A stretch of DNA of 8,850 nt from an uncultured Collinsella sp. (GTDB taxonomy: Bacteria > Actinomycetota > Coriobacteriia > Coriobacteriales > Coriobacteriaceae): contig CAUCXP010000045.1 of NCBI GenBank assembly GCA_958446785.1, forward strand, positions 1-8,850, in the 5' to 3' direction. Positions 1 to 6,181 of this stretch are shown here, piece after piece; the first letter of the stretch is position 1, and every line of letters begins with the position of its first letter. The position numbers and the translations under genes were made by a program. The notes beneath the pieces are model-generated. The model searched no databases. It was not told the origin of the DNA and saw only the letters and a program-made list of their open reading frames with translations.

Positions 1-50
1 GCCAGTTCCGCATTAACGGCGATCGGTTTGAGCTGCGCGCTGTGATGTAG
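1..50 (+). CDS. 3' end of an unidentified gene (partial)
   Basis: From position 3 the reading frame gives QFRINGDRFELRAVM and then a TAG stop at 48-50. The mix of charged and hydrophobic residues looks like a real protein end. The other two forward frames stop at 13-15 or 43-45 and read less like protein. The gene starts before the window, so its function cannot be told. It converges on the minus-strand gene that ends at 115. The 64 bases between them contain only a weak 5-bp GC hairpin (57-61 with 74-78) and no convincing terminator. It could be a chance open frame. Confidence 0.4.
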   Translation, partial: QFRINGDRFELRAVM

Positions 51-114
51 AAGTACGGCGCCGATCTCGCGGCGCGCCTCGCCCGCCAGGCAATCGCTCG
101 CCGGTGCCGATCCG

Positions 115-690
115 CTACAGTGGAGCGACCGCCGGGGTCAGCTGCTTGATGTAGGCCCACATGCGCTGCTTGGCCGCTTTGTCGGTCAGCGCCGCCTCAA
201 AGCCATCGAGCGCGAGCACGCGGCGGCCCTGCACATGGGCGACCAGGCCGGGCTTGAGCATGGCGGTGTCGAAGTCATCAATCGCCACGAGCATATCGGC
301 GTAGGTTTCGCGCATGACATCGGCCGCGCTGTTATCGAGCAGCAGCACCGCCTCGGGATCCAGAGCCTCAAGCGCCTCGCGGAACAGCTCGCACGGCAGA
401 GTCTCGCCCACCGCGACCGCTCCGTCGCCTGCGCCGGCGACGCTTGCCAGCACGCAAAAATCCTCGGGCGCGTAGCCGATGGCCCCAAGCGCCTTGCGCA
501 GCGCAGCACCGTCCGGACCGGCAGCCAGCTCGCCGCCCGAACGCTCGGCCTCGTCCAAATCGCCTTTGACCAGCACGATCGGCGAGCACGCGTTGCCCAC
601 GATGCGCACGCCACGGACCGCAAGCGATGTGAGCTCCTGCTCGGCCGCCTGGGCGATGGCTTCTTTTTTCTGGCTTTGTGACGTGGACAT
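115..690 (-). CDS. Degenerate uracil-DNA-glycosylase-like protein, probably catalytically inactive
   Basis: A 191-residue cytoplasmic protein with no signal peptide or membrane segment. I chose the ATG at 690 because GGAGAG lies just before it. The upstream in-frame ATG at 720 falls inside a TATAAT promoter box and has no ribosome site. The order of motifs resembles family-4 uracil-DNA glycosylases. A strand with SPIVLVKGDLDEAE (36-49) stands where those enzymes have GE.PG..E. G-GELAAGPDGAALRKALGAIG (52-72) matches their 'G.PFVGPAG.LL...L..IG'. LPCELFREALEALDPEAVLL (98-117) matches 'CRPYL...L.PK.IV', followed by an S-AAD helix. The end LDGFEAALTDKAAKQRMWAY (161-180) matches 'HPS.LL...K...W.DL'. 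The catalytic motif A and the HPS motif are both replaced. Only C35, C79 and C100 remain, so a four-Cys Fe-S cluster is unlikely. The fold is inferred by eye. The protein may bind DNA or nucleotides without cutting, or have a new role. Confidence 0.6.
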   Translation of the reverse strand: MSTSQSQKKEAIAQAAEQELTSLAVRGVRIVGNACSPIVLVKGDLDEAERSGGELAAGPDGAALRKALGAIGYAPEDFCVLASVAGAGDGAVAVGETLPCELFREALEALDPEAVLLLDNSAADVMRETYADMLVAIDDFDTAMLKPGLVAHVQGRRVLALDGFEAALTDKAAKQRMWAYIKQLTPAVAPL

Positions 691-718
691 GCGCTCTCCA
701 ATCGTTTGCGTGCCCACC

Positions 719-724
719 ATTATA
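719..724 (-). promoter_or_regulatory. Putative -10 box of the glycosylase-like gene
   Basis: Read on the minus strand, 724-719 is a perfect TATAAT about 28 bases before the chosen ATG at 690. That would give a leader of roughly 20 bases carrying the GGAGAG ribosome site. I see no clear -35 box at the right spacing (about 742-747 reads ACCACT), so the promoter is only partly supported. Confidence 0.4.
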
Positions 725-743
725 TAAAAGAGCTGCCCGCGAG

Positions 744-772
744 TGGTTGCTTTGCGGGCGGCTGGGTATAAG
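744..772 (+). promoter_or_regulatory. Weak candidate promoter of the thioredoxin gene
   Basis: TATAAG at 767-772 with TGGTTG at 744-749 gives a 17-base spacer, but the -35 element is poor. It lies in the gap between the divergent glycosylase-like and thioredoxin genes, where a trxA promoter is expected. The two divergent promoters would overlap within about 50 bases. Confidence 0.2.
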
Positions 773-826
773 CACGGTCGTACTGAGTTTTACGCGGCCG
801 AGCCGCGTCGTATTATGGAGGTCACC

Positions 827-1147
827 ATGGCTGACATTAAGCAGATTACCCCCGAGAACTTCGATTCCATCGTTAACGACAGCCTGCCCGTGCTGGTCGA
901 TTTTTGGGCGCCCTGGTGCGGGCCCTGCCGATCGCTCTCGCCCATCGTGGACGAGGTAGCCGATGAGCTGGCGGGCAAGCTTGCCGTTGCCAAATGCAAC
1001 GTCGACGACAACCAGGACCTGGCCATGAAGTATGGCGTCATGAGCATCCCCACGCTGATTGTGTTTAAGAACGGCGAGGAGATTGACCGCTCGGTTGGCG
1101 CTCTGCCCAAGGCGAGGCTGCAGGCGCTGCTGGAGAAGCATCTGTAA
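827..1147 (+). CDS. trxA: Thioredoxin
   Basis: A 106-residue thioredoxin, the usual length for the family. It reduces protein disulfides in the cytoplasm and is recycled by thioredoxin reductase, which is not in this window. The active site WCGPC is at residues 30-34 (Cys31, Cys34), preceded by the VLVDFWAPW strand. The cis-proline needed next to the active site is in SIPT (Pro75). Asp25, the buried acid of the family, is present. There is an additional Cys57 in KCNVD, a common position for Cys in thioredoxins. The ATG at 827 follows GGAGG (817-821) at five bases. An in-frame ATG at 815 lies upstream of or within that ribosome site and is less likely. The gene is separated from the next one by a terminator, so it appears to be transcribed alone, divergently from the glycosylase-like gene. 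Confidence 0.97.
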   Translation: MADIKQITPENFDSIVNDSLPVLVDFWAPWCGPCRSLSPIVDEVADELAGKLAVAKCNVDDNQDLAMKYGVMSIPTLIVFKNGEEIDRSVGALPKARLQALLEKHL

Positions 1148-1258
1148 TACGCTTGTTACTTGCCCGCCGTCCATGAGCGGTTTTGCACCGCTCGCCGGAC
1201 TGCCGGGTGCGGCGCGTGCGACCACGGATAGTATGGTAGTTACAAACAGCCCCCAGTG

Positions 1259-1296
1259 AACGGGTGCGAGTCGCACAGACTCGCACCCGTTTTCTT
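1259..1296 (+). terminator. Rho-independent terminator after trxA
   Basis: A perfect 14-bp inverted repeat: AACGGGTGCGAGTC at 1259-1272 pairs with 1278-1291 around a five-base loop (GCACA). The last bases of the stem run into TTTTCTT. It lies 111 bases after the trxA stop and upstream of the small His-rich gene, so it separates thioredoxin from the hyp unit. A weaker 7-bp hairpin (1175-1181 with 1187-1193) without a T-run lies between trxA and this site. Confidence 0.85.
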
Positions 1297-1319
1297 ATGC
1301 AGCGGCGCGCAGAGCGGGC

Positions 1320-1350
1320 GTAGTAAAATCTGAACCACTGGATTACCGTC
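1320..1350 (+). promoter_or_regulatory. Candidate promoter and NikR-like operator before the nickel/hyp unit
   Basis: TAAAAT at 1324-1329 resembles a -10 box, placed 40 bases before the first ATG of the unit, but no good -35 box is visible. Over it lies GTAA (1323-1326), then 16 bases, then TTAC (1343-1346). An inverted pair 16 bases apart has the same geometry as the E. coli NikR operator GTATGA-N16-TCATAC, but the half-sites match each other only over four bases. Self-regulation by NikR is plausible for the family. The site itself is a weak guess. Confidence 0.25.
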
Positions 1351-1368
1351 CACACAAGGAGATTTCCC

Positions 1369-1617
1369 ATGCATGATGTTGGAATGAACATGAGCCAGCT
1401 TGCCATGAGCGTCAAGCAGGTCGACGACACCATCGAGCTCGCTCACGAGTGGAGCCATCAGTTGCTGCATGCGACCGAGAATTTTGACATGGAGCGCATC
1501 GGCGCCAAGCTCGAGGCAGCCATGGCCGCGCTGCACGAGGCCCACGACGCACTCGAGGGCTACGAAGAGGCCATCGAGGCCGACCACAACTCCGTCGGCT
1601 CCGTGAAGCTGGTGTAA
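1369..1617 (+). CDS. Small His-rich helical protein of unknown function, first gene of the nikR-hyp unit
   Basis: An 82-residue acidic protein that I do not recognise. AAGGAG at 1356-1361 lies seven bases before the ATG at 1369; the in-frame ATGs at residues 6 and 8 are too far from it. It starts MHD, recalling the MHE start of the nickel chaperone HypA, whose N-terminus binds nickel. However, it has no cysteine, and therefore no HypA zinc domain, and is shorter than HypA (about 113 residues). It looks almost entirely alpha-helical. His26, His30 and His34 (in HEWSHQLLH) are four apart, on one helix face, and His56 and His59 sit in ALHEAHDALE. That makes seven His in all, a plausible metal site. 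There is no signal peptide or membrane segment. It ends one base before nikR, so the two are almost certainly co-expressed. A nickel-related accessory role is inferred from context only. Confidence 0.85.
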   Translation: MHDVGMNMSQLAMSVKQVDDTIELAHEWSHQLLHATENFDMERIGAKLEAAMAALHEAHDALEGYEEAIEADHNSVGSVKLV

Positions 1618-1618
1618 C

Positions 1619-2131
1619 GTGGCCGAACACGAGCACGGCTGCGGGTACGAGCACGAGCATCCGCACGGGGCGGACGGTGACGCAGGCTGCCACTGTAGTG
1701 GCTCCGGCTCCGAGCTGGTCCGCTTTTCGGTTACCGCACCGGACGACCTGCTGCGCCGTTTTGACGAACAGATCGCGCGCCGCGGCGACGTGGCCAACCG
1801 CTCCGAGGCCGTGCGCGACCTGATTCGCGCCTCGATCGCCAAGGAGCAGATGCGCACGCCCGATGAGCATGTTATCGGGTCGCTCACCATGATCTACGAC
1901 CACCATACCGGCGACCTGACGCGCCGTCTGGACGAAGTGCAGCACGACTACACCGACGAGATCGTATCGACCATGCACGTGCATCTGGATCACCACAACT
2001 GCTTAGAGATTCTGGCGCTCAAGGGTCGCGGCGAGCGCGTCTACGAACTAGCCGACCGCCTGCTGGGCCTGCGCGGCGTTAAGCACGGTGAGCTCACGTG
2101 CGCCGCCACCAAGCAGAGCCTGGGGCTGTAG
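1619..2131 (+). CDS. nikR: Nickel-responsive transcriptional regulator NikR with a His/Cys-rich N-terminal extension
   Basis: 170 residues; most NikR proteins have about 130-150. The DNA-binding ribbon-helix-helix begins at ELVRFSVTAPDDLL (32-45), with R61-S62-E63-A64 in the second helix. The C-terminal ACT-like nickel domain keeps the high-affinity site: His109, His120 and His122 (MHVHLDHH) and Cys128, matching E. coli His76, His87, His89 and Cys95. The GTG start is well supported: the frame is closed upstream by TGA at 1604-1606, GTG 1619 is the first start after it, and the next Met is residue 78. Hence the 31-residue leader is genuinely encoded. It holds six His (4, 6, 12, 14, 16, 25) and three Cys (8, 24, 26). 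No good ribosome site precedes it, so translation is probably coupled to the gene ending at 1617. With nickel bound, NikR normally represses nickel-uptake or hydrogenase genes; its targets here probably include its own unit. Confidence 0.95.
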   Translation: MAEHEHGCGYEHEHPHGADGDAGCHCSGSGSELVRFSVTAPDDLLRRFDEQIARRGDVANRSEAVRDLIRASIAKEQMRTPDEHVIGSLTMIYDHHTGDLTRRLDEVQHDYTDEIVSTMHVHLDHHNCLEILALKGRGERVYELADRLLGLRGVKHGELTCAATKQSLGL

Positions 2132-2167
2132 CGCACCTGTCCCTATTTGGTCGGTTTTGATGAGGGG

Positions 2168-2181
2168 TGTCGCATGCGACA
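2168..2181. repeat. Perfect 14-base palindrome across the hypF start codon
   Basis: TGTCGCATGCGACA at 2168-2181 reads the same on both strands and is centred on the hypF ATG (2174-2176), directly after the ribosome site GAGGGG (2162-2167 region). It could be a protein-binding site or fold weakly in the mRNA, or be chance in GC-rich DNA. Confidence 0.5.
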
Positions 2182-4630
2182 TGTGCATATTCATGTGACG
2201 GGCATTGTGCAGGGCGTTGGCATGCGGCCGTTTGTGTATCGCGAGGCCATGGCGCATGGCATTTGCGGATGGGTGCTCAACGCGGGCGACGGCGTGCATA
2301 TCGAGGCGCACGCTCCGGCCGATGCGCTCGATGCTTTTGTTGCCGCGCTTTCTGCGCATGCGCCTGCGGCAGCCCGCGTAGAATATGTCGAGGTTGTGGA
2401 CCTGGCAGCCCACGGTTGGGATACCGCCAATGAACAGGGTTTTCGCATCGTAGCATCGCAGGACCAGACCGCGCACACGACGCTCGTCTCACCCGATATC
2501 GCCACCTGCGATGATTGTCTGCGCGAGTTGTTCGACCCCGCCGATCGGCGCTATCACTACCCTTTTATCAACTGTACCAACTGCGGACCGCGCTTTACCA
2601 TCATCCGGTCGCTGCCTTATGACCGAGCGGCCACGTCGATGAATTGTTTTCCCATGTGTCCTGAGTGTGCCGCGGAGTATGCCGACCCACTCGACCGGCG
2701 TTTTCACGCGCAGCCCGATGCCTGCTTTGATTGCGGGCCGCATATCACGTGGCGCGAAGCGAGCGTGGGCGGTGAGCCGGGCGAAGCCGCCGCGTTGCCG
2801 GCCGTCGGCACCACGCGCGAGACCAGCGACGCCATTATCGACCGCTGTGTTGAGCTGCTGGCCGGTGGCGGTATCGTCGCCATCAAGGGTCTGGGCGGAT
2901 TTCACTTGGCATGCGACGCTTCCAACGAGCAGGCGGTAGCCGAGCTTCGCCGCCGCAAACGCCGCAGCAACAAACCGCTTGCCGTTATGGTACGCGACCT
3001 TGCCGACGCTGAACGCCTGTGCCATGTCAACGACGTTGCACGCGGCTTGCTGGCCGGCAGCATTCGCCCCATTGTGCTGCTGCGCCGACGTGCTGCTTGC
3101 GAGAGCGGCGGCTCCCCCGACGCCCTCGCGCTCGCGCCGTCCGTCGCGCACGACCTTCCAGAGCTCGGTGTTATGCTCCCCTACACCCCGCTTCAGCATC
3201 TGTTGCTTGCCGCGGCAGAAGCCCGCGGTATGCACGCGCTCGTCATGACCAGCGGAAACCTGAGCGAAGAGCCCATCGAGACCGATGACGATCTTGCCTG
3301 GGGGCGCCTCGTTGCCGCCGGCATTGCCGACGCGCTGCTCGGCAACGACCGCGCGATTCTCTCGCGCTACGACGACTCCGTGGTACGCGTGGTCGATGGC
3401 GCCGCCATGCCTGTGCGTCGCGCACGCGGATATGCGCCGCAGCCGTTAGCGCTGCCGGCGCTCGACGGCACTGCACCCTGCGTGCTCGCCTGCGGGCCGC
3501 AGCAAAAAGCTACGATCGCGCTCACGCGCGAGGACGCCGACGGCCATGTGGCCTGTTTTGTGTCGCAGCATATCGGCGATGTCGAAAACGGCGAGACCTT
3601 CGATGCCTGGAACGCCGCGCGCACGCGCTTGGAAAACCTCTTTGACCTGGCGCCTGCCGCCTTGGCATGTGACATGCATCCCAGCTATCTGTCGAGCCAG
3701 TGGGCGCGTGAACTGGCACGGAAGCACAATCTGCCGCTTATCGAAGTCCAACATCATCATGCACATATCGCGAGCGTGATGGCCGAGGCCATCGCCGCGG
3801 GCCAGCTTACAACCAACGCGCGTGTCCTTGGCATCGCCTTTGACGGCACCGGCGCCGGCACCGATGGGACCATTTGGGGCGGCGAGTTTCTTGTTGCCGG
3901 CCTTGCCGATTTTGAACGCGCCGCGCACCTGCGCACCTGGGCGCTCCCCGGCGGGGCGGCCTCCGTGCGCGACGCCCGCCGCAATGCCTTTGCCCTGCTG
4001 AGCGAGCTCGGCCTGCTCGAGCACCCGGGTGCCGCGGGGCTATTGGGCGCCCTCGACGAGCAAACGCGCAGCGTGACAGCCACCATGATCGAGCGCGGCA
4101 TCAACAGCCCGCGTACCAGCAGCATGGGGCGTCTCTTTGATGCCGCGGCGGCAATTCTGGGCATCTGCGACAAGGCAACCTACGAGGGCGAGCCCGCCAT
4201 CGAACTCGAAGCCGCCGCCTGGCCCGCGCTCGGCGGTAAGACCGTTCGTCTCGACGGCAATCATGCAGGCGTATTCACGTCTGCCGACGACTCCCCCATC
4301 TTGGACCCCCAACCGCTCATCGAATCTCTTCTGAATGGAATTGAGGCAGGCACGCCGGCCGACAGGCTCGCCCTCGAGTTTCACATCGCCATTACGCACG
4401 CTACGACCCACATCGCGTGCGAGATCTGCAATCGCGAAAACCTCGATACCGTCGCGCTCTCGGGCGGTGTGTTCATGAACCGGCTTTTGCTTCAGCTCCT
4501 TACCCACGAACTCAAAGACGCCGGTCTTGCCGTCTTGGTCCCCCATACTGTGCCCGTCAACGACGGCTGCATCGCCTACGGTCAGGCCGCCATCGCTCGC
4601 GCTCGCCTCGCGCAGACAGCATCGCGATAG
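2174..4630 (+). CDS. hypF: Carbamoyltransferase HypF, [NiFe]-hydrogenase maturation
   Basis: 818 residues, full length for HypF. It uses carbamoyl phosphate and ATP to carbamoylate the C-terminal Cys of HypE, the source of the cyanide ligands. Domains in order: an acylphosphatase-like domain (about 1-93) with GIVQGVGMRPF (10-20), catalytic Arg18 and Asn36; a zinc-finger region with four CxxC pairs at Cys112/115, 134/137, 162/165 and 184/187; a YrdC-like domain from about 200 with KGLGGFH (238-244) and MTSGNLSEEP; and a Kae1-like C-terminal domain with the metal-binding HHHAH (527-531), DGTG (557-560) and ALSGGVFMN (761-769). The usual Phe after GVG is Met17 here. The ATG at 2174 follows GAGGGG at six bases. 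A TTG at 2147 would add nine residues but lacks a ribosome site and the family start MRHVHIHVTG fits 2174. It lies 42 bases after nikR in the same unit. Confidence 0.98.
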   Translation: MRHVHIHVTGIVQGVGMRPFVYREAMAHGICGWVLNAGDGVHIEAHAPADALDAFVAALSAHAPAAARVEYVEVVDLAAHGWDTANEQGFRIVASQDQTAHTTLVSPDIATCDDCLRELFDPADRRYHYPFINCTNCGPRFTIIRSLPYDRAATSMNCFPMCPECAAEYADPLDRRFHAQPDACFDCGPHITWREASVGGEPGEAAALPAVGTTRETSDAIIDRCVELLAGGGIVAIKGLGGFHLACDASNEQAVAELRRRKRRSNKPLAVMVRDLADAERLCHVNDVARGLLAGSIRPIVLLRRRAACESGGSPDALALAPSVAHDLPELGVMLPYTPLQHLLLAAAEARGMHALVMTSGNLSEEPIETDDDLAWGRLVAAGIADALLGNDRAILSRYDDSVVRVVDGAAMPVRRARGYAPQPLALPALDGTAPCVLACGPQQKATIALTREDADGHVACFVSQHIGDVENGETFDAWNAARTRLENLFDLAPAALACDMHPSYLSSQWARELARKHNLPLIEVQHHHAHIASVMAEAIAAGQLTTNARVLGIAFDGTGAGTDGTIWGGEFLVAGLADFERAAHLRTWALPGGAASVRDARRNAFALLSELGLLEHPGAAGLLGALDEQTRSVTATMIERGINSPRTSSMGRLFDAAAAILGICDKATYEGEPAIELEAAAWPALGGKTVRLDGNHAGVFTSADDSPILDPQPLIESLLNGIEAGTPADRLALEFHIAITHATTHIACEICNRENLDTVALSGGVFMNRLLLQLLTHELKDAGLAVLVPHTVPVNDGCIAYGQAAIARARLAQTASR

Positions 4631-4760
4631 GCGTTTTGCCAGCCTGCGCGCCGCCGTCTCACAGGTGTAACGCGTTTGCTCGTGACTCCCGCGAGCGCTA
4701 CCATCAACTGATGGGTAATTAGGCGCCTATCCAGCGCAAAACGTATAAAAGGGGAACATT

Positions 4761-5021
4761 ATGTGCCTTGCCGTTCCCGGTAAAGTGGTCAAACGCGACG
4801 ACGACCTTAAGGCGACCGTCGACATGATGGGCATCGAGCGCCCCGTTTCGCTGCGCCTCGTGCCGACGGCACAGGTAGGCGACTATATTCTCGTGCACGC
4901 CGGCTTTGGCATTCAGATTGTCGACGAGCAGGAAGCCCAAGAGACACTCGAGCTCGTCAATACCATGACCGAGCTGGCCGAAGAGGACCAGCTCGCCACT
5001 AACCCGGCCGAGGCATACTAG
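4761..5021 (+). CDS. hypC: Hydrogenase assembly chaperone HypC
   Basis: 86 residues, typical of the HypC/HybG/HupF family. It begins MCLAVPGKVV, the family signature. After Met removal, Cys2 binds the iron and the hydrogenase large-subunit precursor. GDYILVHAGFGIQIV (40-54) is the second conserved block, with His46. HypC partners HypD while Fe(CN)2CO is built, and then carries it to the hydrogenase large subunit. GGGGA (4751-4755) lies five bases before the ATG. There are 130 bases between hypF and this gene without another gene. They contain a 10-base palindrome TAGGCGCCTA (4720-4729) and a CCATC/GATGG hairpin (4701-4714), but no T-run, so read-through from hypF is likely. The stop overlaps the hypD start by one base. 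Confidence 0.98.
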   Translation: MCLAVPGKVVKRDDDLKATVDMMGIERPVSLRLVPTAQVGDYILVHAGFGIQIVDEQEAQETLELVNTMTELAEEDQLATNPAEAY

Positions 5022-6133
5022 TGGCGGCGGCGCAGCCGGTTCGCTCCGGTATCGACTTTTCGGCATTTCGCGACCCCAAGCTGGCTCGCGAGCTCATCGA
5101 TCGTATTCATGAGCTTGTCGGCAACCGCAGCATCAACCTTATGGAAGTCTGCGGTACGCATACCGTGAGCATCGGTCGCTATGGCTTTCGCTCCATTATG
5201 CCTGCCGGGCTCAAACTGCTGAGCGGTCCGGGTTGCCCCGTCTGTGTTACCGCCAACCGCGATATCGACCATGCAATCGCGCTCGCCAAGATGGACGGCG
5301 CCATCATCACCACCTTTGGCGACATGATGCGCGTGCCCGGGTCGTCTACCTCGCTCGCCGCGCAAAAGGCGGCGGGGCGCGATATTCGCATTGTGTACTC
5401 CCCGCTCGATGCACTCGATATCGCCGAACACAACCCCGATCGCCCGGTCATCTTTATGGGCGTCGGCTTTGAGACCACGACGCCCACCATCGCCGCCGCC
5501 ATTTTGGAGGCCGATGCACGCGGACTCCAGAACTTCTCGGTCTATTGCGCCCACAAGACCACGCCGCCGGCGCTGCGCGCCATCGCCAACGATCCCGAGA
5601 CCACTATCGACGGCTTTATCCTTCCGGGACACGTCGCTACCATCACGGGCCTGGCACCCTTTGGGTTTTTGGTCGATGAGTTCGAGACCCCCGGCGTAGT
5701 CACCGGGTTTGAGCCGGTCGATATCCTGCAAGGTATCTGCATGCTGGTCCAGATGGTTGTCGAGAAAAGGCCGGCGATCGACAACGCCTACCGCCGTGGC
5801 GTCAACGCTGACGGCAACCCCGTAGCGCGCCAGCTGGTCGAGCAGGTATTTGAGCCGTGCGACACCACGTGGCGCGGACTGGGACCGATTGCCAACTCGG
5901 GTCTTTCCATCCGGCCCGAATTCGCGCGCTTTGATGCCGGCGCCCGCTTTGACGTACCCATTGAACCGACGGTCGAACCACGCGGGTGCCGCTGCGGCGA
6001 CGTGCTGCGCGGCGCCATCACGCCGAGCGACTGCCCGCTGTTCGGCCACGCATGTACGCCCGAACATCCCGTCGGACCGTGCATGGTGAGCTCCGAAGGC
6101 AGCTGCGCGGCGTACTTTAGATACCGCGACTAG
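5021..6133 (+). CDS. hypD: Hydrogenase formation protein HypD
   Basis: 370 residues, the usual HypD length. It is an iron-sulfur scaffold that, with HypC, holds iron while HypE donates cyanide. Conserved motifs: MEVCGTHT (41-48, Cys44), SGPGCPVC (68-75, Cys72 and Cys75) and GFETTTPT (149-156). The C-terminal block is Cys-rich: Cys323, 325, 338, 345, 354 and 362. These residues account for the redox-active thiols and the [4Fe-4S] cluster known in this family. The GTG start at 5021 shares a base with the hypC stop (TAGTG), and GAGG at 5010-5013 lies seven bases upstream, so HypC and HypD, which act as a complex, are translationally coupled. No in-frame ATG near the start gives a better fit; the first Met after it is residue 41, inside the conserved block. 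Confidence 0.98.
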   Translation: MAAAQPVRSGIDFSAFRDPKLARELIDRIHELVGNRSINLMEVCGTHTVSIGRYGFRSIMPAGLKLLSGPGCPVCVTANRDIDHAIALAKMDGAIITTFGDMMRVPGSSTSLAAQKAAGRDIRIVYSPLDALDIAEHNPDRPVIFMGVGFETTTPTIAAAILEADARGLQNFSVYCAHKTTPPALRAIANDPETTIDGFILPGHVATITGLAPFGFLVDEFETPGVVTGFEPVDILQGICMLVQMVVEKRPAIDNAYRRGVNADGNPVARQLVEQVFEPCDTTWRGLGPIANSGLSIRPEFARFDAGARFDVPIEPTVEPRGCRCGDVLRGAITPSDCPLFGHACTPEHPVGPCMVSSEGSCAAYFRYRD

Positions 6134-6181
6134 CCCGGACGCCCCCGCGTACCGGCACCACCCACGATTGGAGTTTTCGAT

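Noticed and set aside
235..681. A 148-codon + strand open frame over the glycosylase-like gene
   Set aside because: It lies wholly antisense to the better-supported minus gene, has no good ribosome site and shows composition typical of a GC-rich shadow frame.
1369..1617. Calling the small protein HypA because it starts MHD
   Set aside because: It lacks all cysteines and hence the HypA zinc domain, is shorter, and shows no similarity beyond the first residues.
4744..4749. TATAAA just before hypC as a -10 box
   Set aside because: Transcription from it would begin about five bases before the ATG and leave out the clear ribosome site at 4751-4755. It is better read as an A/T-rich spacer.
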